From positions 1-16,705 of the forward strand of contig JAJZYI010000031.1 in the NCBI GenBank assembly GCA_021798135.1: a DNA stretch of 16,705 nucleotides, written 5' to 3'. The notes below the pieces were generated by a model. That model was not told the DNA's origin. It saw only the letters and a program-made list of their open reading frames with translations, and searched no databases. The position numbers and the translations under genes were made by a program. Origin of the DNA: Actinomycetes bacterium (GTDB taxonomy: Bacteria > Actinomycetota > Acidimicrobiia > Acidimicrobiales > UBA8190). Shown piece after piece: positions 1-6,192 of this stretch. Every line of letters starts with the position of its first letter. Positions within the stretch are counted from its first letter, which is position 1.

Positions 1-1
1 C

Positions 2-130
2 AACATCTTCTTCCTCGACCTCGGGCCCGAGCTCTTCGCCCAGCTCATGGGCGAAGAGGCCTTCGTCCGGGCCCACGACCGCACGGGGCACCCGGTGCCC
101 GAGGACGACCTCTTCGCCGGCTTGCGCTGA
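2..130 (+). CDS. C-terminal end of an unidentified protein (partial)
   Basis: An open frame enters from the left edge and stops at TGA 128-130, leaving 42 residues. The tail is acidic and begins with an Asn-Ile-Phe-Phe-Leu-Asp-Leu segment. It then has a Pro-Glu-Leu-Phe-Ala helix and ends in Asp-Asp-Leu-Phe-Ala-Gly-Leu-Arg. The strong third-position G/C bias and the clean stop just before a low-complexity spacer favour real coding. I do not recognise the family from this fragment. It converges with the minus-strand gene at 323-637. The rest of the gene lies outside the window. Confidence 0.6.
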   Translation, partial: NIFFLDLGPELFAQLMGEEAFVRAHDRTGHPVPEDDLFAGLR

Positions 131-220
131 CCTCGTGGCCCACCGCCACCTGCCGGCGGCTGCCGGCCCGGCGGCATGCCACTCGGCGTGAGCCCGTCAG
201 GCGCCGGGCGCTTGGTTGCG

Positions 221-328
221 TCGCCGTCCCTGCAGCCGCCGCTGGCGCAGGCGCTACCGCTGGCGCAGGCGCCGTCGCCTTCGCTGCAGCCGCCGCTGGC
301 GCAGCGGCTGTCGCTGCCGCTGTCAGGC
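221..328. repeat. Degenerate 18-bp tandem repeat in a convergent spacer
   Basis: The spacer between two converging genes (131-322) holds about six imperfect 18-bp units. The 12-mer CCGCTGGCGCAG occurs at 239-250, 257-268 and 293-304, in steps of 18 and 36. A longer identical stretch of 21 nt occurs at 230-250 and 284-304, giving a 54-bp super-period. The last unit runs a few bases into the stop codon of the 323-637 gene. Nothing else is visible in 131-220. Both strands are open through it, but the translations are simple Ala/Pro/Leu-rich sequence, so I treat it as non-coding. Confidence 0.75.
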
Positions 329-637
329 AGCCCGTACGACCCGGCGGAACCGGACCAGCGTCAGCACGCCCCACACCAGCGTGGAGGCCGCCCAGCGGGG
401 CGCGGCCGGGCCGAGGTCCGCCCGCCTCGCTCGCCGGAGCACCGAACCCGCCTCCACGACGTGCCCCGCCATCGTCCCGAGCACCACGTTGCGCAGCACC
501 GCACGCCTGGGCAGTGGCACCACGCGTCGGACCGCTCCGTAGACCCTGTCGTCGAGCGCCAGGGCGGCGACGGCCGCCGCGACGGCGACGCCGGGCACGA
601 TCGGCAGTGGGCGGGCGGGTCGCGGACGCTTGGGCAT
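323..637 (-). CDS. Small DUF4499 (TMEM254-like) membrane protein
   Basis: This is a 104-residue protein with a basic N-terminus and about three hydrophobic segments (roughly residues 11-29, 46-62 and 83-97). The pattern His59-Val-x-Glu62, then Trp82, Thr86 and Gly90 with 4-residue spacing, matches what I recall of the DUF4499/TMEM254 family (H-V-x-E, then W-x3-T-x3-G). The function of that family is unknown. The ATG is supported by the Shine-Dalgarno sequence GAGGAG (643-648) with a 5-nt spacer and a possible -10 farther up. The gene lies 84 bp downstream of the metal ATPase on the same strand and could be partly co-transcribed with it. A longer frame on the opposite strand (176-679) has no hydrophobic pattern or family signature, so I prefer this strand. 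Confidence 0.68.
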   Translation of the reverse strand: MPKRPRPARPLPIVPGVAVAAAVAALALDDRVYGAVRRVVPLPRRAVLRNVVLGTMAGHVVEAGSVLRRARRADLGPAAPRWAASTLVWGVLTLVRFRRVVRAA

Positions 638-642
638 CGGTG

Positions 643-678
643 CTCCTCGGACGGTGCTGCGACGGTCCGGCCACCGTA
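643..678 (-). promoter_or_regulatory. Possible -10 and Shine-Dalgarno for the DUF4499 gene
   Basis: On the minus strand TACGGT (678 down to 673) resembles a -10 element. It is followed after 24 nt by GAGGAG (648 down to 643) and then, after 5 nt, by the ATG at 637. The ribosome-binding site is convincing. The -10 is only a TAnnnT match with no clear -35. Confidence 0.45.
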
Positions 679-708
679 ACCCGCCGGCCAGGCGGGCGGC
701 ACCCGGCG

Positions 709-719
709 CCGCCCGGACC
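709..719. repeat. CCGCCCGGACC core, single copy beside ATPase stop
   Basis: The 11-mer CCGCCCGGACC lies two bases beyond the stop codon of the metal ATPase gene, where it reads GGTCCGGGCGG on the gene's strand. The same 11-mer occurs at 9614-9624, 9647-9657, 14657-14667 and 14686-14696, all at or near 3' ends of minus-strand genes. It has no obvious dyad symmetry on its own. Its role is unknown. Confidence 0.4.
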
Positions 720-721
720 CG

Positions 722-3085
722 TCACGCGTCCCGGCGCGCCTCGGCGGCGGGCGGCGCCGGCTCGTCCTCGCCGAGCGACAGGTAGCTCTCCTCCTCCTGC
801 GCCGTGTGCAGGCGCAGGACGGCGTGCAACCCGTAGAGCAGGCGCCGGAGCTCCGCCTCCTCCTCGCCGTCGGGCACGCCCGGGCCGATCTCCTCCACGA
901 GCTGGCCCAGGCGGCGCACCTGGTGGGCGATCTCCACGTGCGCCCGGGTCATCGGACCCGTCGGGTCCGTCCCGCCGATCACCCGGTCGAGCGCCGGGTA
1001 CAGCTCCTGCTGCTCCGCCTCCTCGTGCGGCAGCACCACCGACACCAGGGCGGCGTGCGCCTCGCGCACGAGGGCCATGGCGCGTGCCGGCTGGGCGCTG
1101 CCGACGGCGTCGGCGGCGGCCCGAACGTCGTCCAGGGCCGCGCGCACCGCCTGGTGCTCCCCCGTGAACCGCCGGGCCAGCGCCGCGTCGCCACCGGCCA
1201 GGACCGTCCGCCGGCCCCCGCCGAGCGCTCGCAGCGCGTTGGCGATGGCAGCGACGTCGATGCCCTCCTGCAGCACCGCGCCCCACACCGCGGGGAGGTG
1301 CCCCGCTGCCGCCACGCCCATGGCAGCGATGGACATGCCCATGCCGGCCACCACGCTCTGGACGGCGATGCGCCGCGACCGCCGGGCCACCACCCGGGCC
1401 TCGCCGATCCGGTCGAGCCGGTCGACGGTCAGGACGACGTCGGCGGCTTCGGACGACGCCGTCGCCCCGCGCGCCCCCATGGCCACCCCCACGTCGGCGA
1501 GCGCCAGCGCGGGGGCGTCGTTGATCCCGTCGCCGACCATGACCGTCGGGGCCCGCCGGCGCTCGCTGCGCACCGCGTCGAGCTTGTCGGCGGGCGACCG
1601 CTCGGCGAGCACCGCGTCCACGCCGATCACCGCGCCGACGGTCTCGGCGACGTCGGCCCGGTCCCCCGTCACCATCACGATCCGGTCGATGCCGCTGCGC
1701 CGCAACGACCGCACCGTCCTGGCCGCGTCGCTGCGCACCGGGTCGTCGAGCACGAGCACGCCTGCGGGGCGGCCGCCGACGGACACGAACACGGTGAGGG
1801 CCCCGTCGAGCCTGGCCCGCCGGCGCGCCGCCTTGGCCCACGGCACCGCCGGCGGCACGCCCGTCCACGCCGCGTTCCCGAGCGCCACGTCGGCACCGTC
1901 GACGACGCCCCGGATGCCCTGGCCCGCCACCTCCTCGACGTCCTCGGGCAGGACGAGGCCGAGGCCGCGGTCGCGCGCCGCCTGGACCACGGCGCTCGCC
2001 AGCACGTGGGGCGACAGCTGGTCGAGGGACCCGGCCAGGCGGAGCACCTCGTCCGCCGGCAGGACCCCCGACGTGACCACGCCGGCGAGCTCCGGGCGCC
2101 CGCCGGTCAGGGTCCCCGTCTTGTCCACGAGCAGCGTGGTGCAGCGTGCGAGCCGTTCCAGAGCCCCCCCGCCCTTCACGACCACGCCCCGGCGCGACAC
2201 CCGTGACAACCCGGCGACGAGGGCCACGGGGGCGGCCAGGATGAGCGGGCAGGGCGTCGCCACGACGAGCACGGCCACGGCGCGGGCCGCGCCCGCCGCC
2301 GCCCAGGTGGCGCCGGCGAGCACCACCGTCAGGGCGAGGAACCACAGCGCGAAGCGGTCGGCGAGGCGGACGAAGGGCGCCGGGGTCGCCTCGGCGTCGG
2401 CCACCAGGCGGACGATGCCGGCGTAGGTGCTCGCAGCGGCGGTCGTGGTGGTGCGGAGGTCGAGGGCGGCGCCGGCGTTGACCACGCCGCTGCGGACGGC
2501 GTCGCCGACCTGGCGGGTGACCGGCAGCGCCTCGCCGGTGAGCGCCGACTCGTCGAGCGCCCCGTCGGTCAGGAGGTTCCCGTCGACGGGGACGACCTCG
2601 CCCGGCCCGACCACGAGCACGTCGCCGGGCCGCACGTCGTCGAGCGCGACCGTCCGGACGCCGCCGCCCTCGTAGCGGTGCGCGACGCGCGGCGCCCGCT
2701 GCAGGAGCGCGTGGAGGTCCCGGCGAGCCCGGCCTGCCGCCCAGGTCTCGAGCGCCCGCCCCGTCGCCACCATGACGGCGACCACCGCCGCCGCCAGCAG
2801 CTCCCCCACCGCCAGGGCACCAACCAGCGCGAGCACGGCGACGACGTCGACCCCGACACGCCCCCGGCGGAGGCTCGCGCCGGTGGACCACGTCGCGTGG
2901 AGCGCTCCGACCACCCCGCCGGCCGCCCACAGGGCGTCGCCGGCGGCAGCGGCCGACGCCGCGCGCGCCACGGCACCGCCGCCCAGGGCGAGCAGGGTGG
3001 CGGCGAGCACCCACCCGGCGGGGCTGCGGGCCAACCCGGCGGCCGGCCCGTGCCGGTCGGGCCGCACCGTGGCATCGGCGTCCAC
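722..3085 (-). CDS. P1B-type metal-transporting ATPase with C-terminal hemerythrin domain
   Basis: This ATP-driven heavy-metal exporter of the inner membrane has 787 residues from the GTG at 3085. It has about eight membrane helices: two pairs near the N-terminus, one pair around Thr-Pro-Cys279-Pro, and one pair near residues 580-630 ending in Gln-Glu-Gly-Ile-Asp. Actuator motif TGEALPV, phosphorylated Asp321 in DKTGT, and GDGINDAPAL hinge motif are all present. From about residue 640 there is a hemerythrin-like four-helix domain with His644, His687-x3-Glu691, His716, His754 and His760-x3-Glu764. A TPCP (not CPC) motif plus a hemerythrin domain is the hallmark of the P1B-5 subgroup, whose studied members are linked to Ni and Fe. 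The substrate here is inferred, not shown. No N-terminal CxxC metal-binding domain is seen. A longer frame to 3268 would overlap the divergent protease gene. The GTG at 3085 has a -10-like CATCAT 7 nt upstream, and the GTG at 3067 is an alternative. Confidence 0.93.
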   Translation of the reverse strand: MDADATVRPDRHGPAAGLARSPAGWVLAATLLALGGGAVARAASAAAAGDALWAAGGVVGALHATWSTGASLRRGRVGVDVVAVLALVGALAVGELLAAAVVAVMVATGRALETWAAGRARRDLHALLQRAPRVAHRYEGGGVRTVALDDVRPGDVLVVGPGEVVPVDGNLLTDGALDESALTGEALPVTRQVGDAVRSGVVNAGAALDLRTTTTAAASTYAGIVRLVADAEATPAPFVRLADRFALWFLALTVVLAGATWAAAGAARAVAVLVVATPCPLILAAPVALVAGLSRVSRRGVVVKGGGALERLARCTTLLVDKTGTLTGGRPELAGVVTSGVLPADEVLRLAGSLDQLSPHVLASAVVQAARDRGLGLVLPEDVEEVAGQGIRGVVDGADVALGNAAWTGVPPAVPWAKAARRRARLDGALTVFVSVGGRPAGVLVLDDPVRSDAARTVRSLRRSGIDRIVMVTGDRADVAETVGAVIGVDAVLAERSPADKLDAVRSERRRAPTVMVGDGINDAPALALADVGVAMGARGATASSEAADVVLTVDRLDRIGEARVVARRSRRIAVQSVVAGMGMSIAAMGVAAAGHLPAVWGAVLQEGIDVAAIANALRALGGGRRTVLAGGDAALARRFTGEHQAVRAALDDVRAAADAVGSAQPARAMALVREAHAALVSVVLPHEEAEQQELYPALDRVIGGTDPTGPMTRAHVEIAHQVRRLGQLVEEIGPGVPDGEEEAELRRLLYGLHAVLRLHTAQEEESYLSLGEDEPAPPAAEARRDA

Positions 3086-3092
3086 GAACCCG

Positions 3093-3098
3093 ATGATG
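3093..3098 (-). promoter_or_regulatory. Candidate -10 (CATCAT) for the metal ATPase
   Basis: On the minus strand CATCAT ends 7 nt before the GTG at 3085, the spacing expected for a leaderless transcript. There is no Shine-Dalgarno at a usual distance. The 116-bp spacer 3086-3201 is a divergent promoter region shared with the protease gene. I see no convincing operator palindrome in it. Confidence 0.4.
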
Positions 3099-3189
3099 CC
3101 CCTGCGTGCCGGCGCAGGGCAGGGCCGAACGTCCGCATCGGCGACCCTGCGGGTGACCTTCGGCCCTTGGTCCCCGCGCCCGCCGGAGC

Positions 3190-3195
3190 GATGAT
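3190..3195 (+). promoter_or_regulatory. Candidate -10 (GATGAT) for the protease gene
   Basis: GATGAT ends 6 nt before the ATG at 3202. A GGAG at 3185-3188 is 13 nt from the start codon, rather far for a Shine-Dalgarno, so leaderless initiation is plausible. The first base differs from the TAnnnT pattern seen at other starts. Confidence 0.35.
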
Positions 3196-3201
3196 CGCGC
3201 C

Positions 3202-4173
3202 ATGGCTTCCGAACCCGGTGTCCCCGGGCCGGGGTGGGCGCCCGGGGGCGGCCCATGGGAGCCGCCACCGCCCGCCGGCGAGGTCCCTGAGCCCCCCGCC
3301 GCTGCGGACGCTGTCGGCGGAGGGCCTTCCGCCTCCGACGGTCCGGGCAGCCGGAGGGCCGCGCCCGGCCGTGCCCTGGCGCTGGTCGTGGCGGCCGCCC
3401 TCGTCGGCAGCGCCGCGTCGCTCGGCGTGGCCCGGGCGACGGGCTGGGGCCAGCGGACCGTCGTCCAGCAGTACGTGACCGGCGGTGCCGTGGCGTCCGC
3501 CCCGGCGGGCATCCCCGACATCCTGGCCAGGGTCCTGCCCAGCGTCGTGTCCATCACCGCCACCACGGAGGCGCCGTCGCCGTTCTTCGGCGCCGGGTCG
3601 AGCACGACGGTCGCCTCCGCCGAGGGCACCGGCGTGATCGTCACCGCCGGCGGCCAGGTCGTCACCAACGACCACGTCGTGGCCGGCGCCACGTCCATCG
3701 CCGTCACCCTGGACGGCTCGACCACCAGGCTGCAGGCGACGCTCGTCGGGTCGCTGCCCGGCAACGACCTGGCACTCCTGCAGATCACGGGCGCGAGCGG
3801 TCTCCAGCCCGCCAGCTTCGGGAGCTCGGCGGACGCCGCTGTCGGCGACGGGGTCGTCGCCGTGGGGTACGCCCTCGGCCTCGCCGGCGGCCCGACCGTC
3901 ACCGCCGGGATCATCTCCGCCGAGGGGCGCGAGGTCTCGACACAGTCAGCCGCCGGCGGGACCGTGGTGCTGCACGACATGCTCCAGACCGACGCCGCCA
4001 TCAGCTCCGGCAACTCGGGCGGCCCCCTGGTCGACGCCGCCGCGCGGGTCGTCGGCATCGACACCGCGGTGGCCACCTCGACGTCGTCGGTGACCGCGCA
4101 GAACATCGGCTTCGCCATCCCGGCGGCCACCGTCCTGCGCCTGCTCCCGGTCCTGCGCCAGGGCGGCGGCTGA
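3202..4173 (+). CDS. Membrane-anchored HtrA-like serine protease without PDZ domain
   Basis: This 323-residue protein begins with a Gly/Pro-rich cytoplasmic segment of about 50 residues. One membrane helix follows (about residues 54-76), and then a trypsin-fold protease domain facing outward (about 95-315). The catalytic triad is visible as His158 in Thr-Asn-Asp-His-Val-Val, Asp189 in Gly-Asn-Asp-Leu-Ala-Leu, and Ser272 in Gly-Asn-Ser-Gly-Gly-Pro-Leu. These spacings are those of the HtrA/DegP (S1C) family. The chain ends about 20 residues after the last protease strand, so the usual C-terminal PDZ domain is missing. Without PDZ, substrate selection and activation probably differ from DegP. 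It is likely an envelope quality-control or processing protease. It diverges from the metal ATPase. The ATG overlaps no other gene and has a -10-like hexamer 6 nt upstream. Confidence 0.92.
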   Translation: MASEPGVPGPGWAPGGGPWEPPPPAGEVPEPPAAADAVGGGPSASDGPGSRRAAPGRALALVVAAALVGSAASLGVARATGWGQRTVVQQYVTGGAVASAPAGIPDILARVLPSVVSITATTEAPSPFFGAGSSTTVASAEGTGVIVTAGGQVVTNDHVVAGATSIAVTLDGSTTRLQATLVGSLPGNDLALLQITGASGLQPASFGSSADAAVGDGVVAVGYALGLAGGPTVTAGIISAEGREVSTQSAAGGTVVLHDMLQTDAAISSGNSGGPLVDAAARVVGIDTAVATSTSSVTAQNIGFAIPAATVLRLLPVLRQGGG

Positions 4174-4175
4174 GC

Positions 4176-4192
4176 GCGGCCGGTCCGGCCGC
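4176..4192 (+). terminator. Hairpin just after the protease stop codon
   Basis: GCGGCCG (4176-4182) and CGGCCGC (4186-4192) form a perfect 7-bp stem with a 3-nt loop, starting 2 nt after the TGA. No U-tract follows, as is common in very GC-rich actinobacterial terminators. The call rests on position and stem strength only. Confidence 0.45.
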
Positions 4193-4204
4193 CCGACCCG
4201 CCGG

Positions 4205-4293
4205 GGAGCCGCCCGGGCAGGGCACCCGCCTCCCTCCGCCGGGAACCCGCCCGACCCCACCCGCCGCGGACCCGCCCGGGCAGGGCACCCGCC
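4205..4293. repeat. 26-bp direct repeat pair downstream of the protease gene
   Basis: A 21-nt stretch is identical at 4210-4230 and 4273-4293. Including the five bases before it, the match is 26 nt with one mismatch (4205-4230 and 4268-4293). A degenerate third copy sits between them near 4240-4264. The period of the outer copies is 63 bp. The repeats fill most of the spacer 4174-4330 between the protease and cyclase genes. Confidence 0.7.
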
Positions 4294-4338
4294 CCGATCC
4301 ACCCGGCCCGCGGCGGCGAAGCGGCAGGCACGCTTGGC

Positions 4339-4368
4339 TACCCTTTGTGTTACCCTCCCCACGATAAG
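4339..4368 (+). promoter_or_regulatory. Tandem TACCCT hexamers and AT-richer island before the cyclase gene
   Basis: TACCCT occurs at 4339-4344 and again at 4351-4356, 12 bp apart (about one helical turn), and GATAAG follows at 4363-4368. The stretch 4333-4377 is visibly less GC-rich than its surroundings. Any of the hexamers could be a -10, and the two TACCCT copies could instead be a repeated operator. No good -35 is seen at 16-18 bp. Confidence 0.4.
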
Positions 4369-4400
4369 CAGCCATTGGGCAGGTCGCGTGGGAGGTCGCC

Positions 4401-6089
4401 ATGGAGCCCGCAGGCGAGGTCACCACGAGTGCCGGGACGTGCACCACCACGTCGTCGGGCACGGTGGCACGCGGCACGAGCGCTTCGGGCCCCGCCGGCG
4501 CCGGCGGGGCCCACCCGTCCGCCGGCGCCGGGGCCCACCCGTCCGGCTCCGGGGCCCACCCGTCCGGCGCCACGGAACCGGCGGACCTGGCGCACCTCGT
4601 GGACGCCGACTTCTACCGGCAGCTCGTGGAGGCGGCGCCCGACGCCATCGTCGTCGTCGACGAGGACGGGGTCATCCGGCTCGTCAACGCGCACGCCGAG
4701 CGCCTGTTCGCCTGGAGCCGAGCCGAGCTCGTCGGCCAGGTGCTGGAGGTGCTGGTGCCCGGCAGCGTCGCCAAGGCCCACGCCGCCCACCGGCGGTCCT
4801 TCGCCGCCAACCCCCGCTCGCGCCCCATGGGCACGTCGCTGCGGCTGACCGGCCGGCGCGCCGACGGGAGCGAGATCCCCGTCGACGTCAGCCTGAGCGC
4901 GCTGCGGACCGCCCACGGCGTGTGGACCTCCGCCTCGGTGCGTGACGCCACGGCCCGCCAGCTCGCCGACCAGGAGCTGCGCCGGGCGTACGCGAGGGCG
5001 TCCGCCAGCGCCGCCGAGATGGAGCGACGCGGCCGCGAGCTGACCCTGCTCGGCGAGATGGGCGACATGCTCCAGAGCTGCCTGGACACGAGCGAGGCTT
5101 ACGCGGTCGTGGCCGCCTTCGTGGCGCAGCTGTTCCCCGGGACCGCCGGCATCGTGTACCGGCCCACCGACACCCGCCTGGTGCTCCAGGCCAGCGCGCA
5201 CTGGGGCACGACGGCCGAGACCGAGCCCGCGCTCAGCGCCAGCGACTGCTGGGCCCTGCGCCGCGGTCGCCTCCACCGCTCGACCGGGTGCCACCGGGCG
5301 CTGCGCTGCCGCCACGACGACGGCGGCCCCGACCGCTGGAGCCTGTGCGTCCCGCTCGTCGCCCACGGCGACATGGTCGGGCTCCTCCACCTGCGCTCGG
5401 CCGGGGCGCCCCCCAGCGACGCCACCGAGGCCGACGAGGAGCTCGCCGCCGTGCAGCGGCTGGCCGTCAGCGTGGCCGAGCACCTGTCGCTCGCGCTGGC
5501 GAACCTGGCGCTGCGCGAGCACCTGCGCGCCCAGTCCGAGCGCGACGCCCTCACCGGCCTCTACAACCGTCGGCACCTGGAGCGGACCATCGACGAGGCG
5601 GTGGGCGACGCCGCCCGCACCGGTCGCCCCGTCGGCATCCTGATGCTCGACGTCGACGGCTTCAAGGAGGTGAACGACCGGGACGGCCACGCTGCCGGCG
5701 ACAGCCACCTGCGCCAGCTCGCCACGCTGCTGCTGCGCGAGACCCGGGGCGGCGACAGCGTCTACCGGATCGGCGGCGACGAGTTCGTCGTGGTGCTCCC
5801 CGGCGGCACGGCGGACACGACGGCGCTGCGCGCCGAGCAGATCCGCGCGGCGATCGACGAGCAGCTCGGGGCCACCGTGTCCATCGGGGTCGCCGCGGTG
5901 CCCGGCCCGGCCACCACCGCCGACGAGCTGCTCCACGAGGCCGACCTCTGCCTGTACCGGGCCAAGGCGCTCGGCCGCAACCGAGTCGTCGGCGCGCCCC
6001 CGCTGGGCGACGTCGGCGCCGGCCACGAGGGCGGCGGGCACGAGGCCGGCGCCAACGGCGACGGCGACCGGGTCGCCACCCGGGGCTGA
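4401..6089 (+). CDS. Diguanylate cyclase with PAS, GAF and GGDEF domains
   Basis: This predicted soluble sensor of 562 residues would make cyclic di-GMP from two GTP. A Gly/Ala/His/Pro-rich N-terminal tail (1-60) is followed by a PAS domain (about 69-185), a short coiled segment, a GAF domain (about 215-375) and a GGDEF domain (about 385-535). The active-site Gly-Gly-Asp-Glu-Phe is at 458-462. An inhibitory I-site Arg449-x-x-Asp452 lies exactly five residues before it, so product feedback is expected. The GAF domain carries Asp-Cys-Trp-Ala-Leu-Arg-Arg-Gly followed by Gly-Cys-His and Leu-Arg-Cys-Arg-His, a Cys/His cluster that might bind metal or sense redox. No membrane helix, EAL or HD-GYP domain is present. 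The ATG at 4401 is fixed by GGGAGG at 4390-4395 with a 5-nt spacer. The last 27 residues look disordered. Confidence 0.93.
   Translation: MEPAGEVTTSAGTCTTTSSGTVARGTSASGPAGAGGAHPSAGAGAHPSGSGAHPSGATEPADLAHLVDADFYRQLVEAAPDAIVVVDEDGVIRLVNAHAERLFAWSRAELVGQVLEVLVPGSVAKAHAAHRRSFAANPRSRPMGTSLRLTGRRADGSEIPVDVSLSALRTAHGVWTSASVRDATARQLADQELRRAYARASASAAEMERRGRELTLLGEMGDMLQSCLDTSEAYAVVAAFVAQLFPGTAGIVYRPTDTRLVLQASAHWGTTAETEPALSASDCWALRRGRLHRSTGCHRALRCRHDDGGPDRWSLCVPLVAHGDMVGLLHLRSAGAPPSDATEADEELAAVQRLAVSVAEHLSLALANLALREHLRAQSERDALTGLYNRRHLERTIDEAVGDAARTGRPVGILMLDVDGFKEVNDRDGHAAGDSHLRQLATLLLRETRGGDSVYRIGGDEFVVVLPGGTADTTALRAEQIRAAIDEQLGATVSIGVAAVPGPATTADELLHEADLCLYRAKALGRNRVVGAPPLGDVGAGHEGGGHEAGANGDGDRVATRG
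4506..4566 (+). repeat. In-frame 16-nt repeat in the cyclase N-terminal tail
   Basis: GGGGCCCACCCGTCCG occurs exactly at 4506-4521, 4530-4545 and 4551-4566, in steps of 24 and 21 nt. All are multiples of three, encoding Gly-Ala-His-Pro-Ser repeats. The repeats lie before the PAS domain in a segment expected to be disordered, so copy-number change would alter linker length without a frameshift. Confidence 0.75.
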
Positions 6090-6180
6090 CGGCAGCCGCA
6101 GCGTCGGGTCGGGCGACGCGAGCACCGGCCCGTCGCCGGCGCCTCCACGCGCGCAGGTCGACCGGCTCGCCGGACCCGGC

Positions 6181-6186
6181 CAGACT
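6181..6186 (+). promoter_or_regulatory. Candidate -10 (CAGACT) for the acyl-CoA synthetase gene
   Basis: CAGACT ends 6 nt before the GTG at 6193, the same distance as for several other starts in the window. It supports 6193 rather than the adjacent GTG at 6196. The first base departs from TAnnnT. There is no Shine-Dalgarno at a normal position. Confidence 0.38.
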
Positions 6187-6192
6187 GGGACC

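Noticed and set aside
176..679. A 167-codon plus-strand frame opposite the DUF4499 gene
   Set aside because: It passes through the 18-bp tandem repeat and has no family signature. The opposite strand has hydrophobic helices, a matching motif and a good ribosome-binding site.
45..4331. A 1,428-codon open frame on the minus strand
   Set aside because: It runs antisense to the protease and out of frame through the ATPase. Its translation is Arg/Gly/Ala-rich with no domains. Such frames are expected in very GC-rich DNA.
4333..4400. Cyclic di-GMP riboswitch upstream of the cyclase gene
   Set aside because: The leader is too short and lacks the conserved GEMM core, so only promoter-like hexamers are claimed.
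6112..6137. Possible terminator hairpin after the cyclase gene (GGCGACG/CGTCGCC)
   Set aside because: The 7-bp stem has a 12-nt loop and no U-tract. Such pairings are frequent by chance at this base composition.
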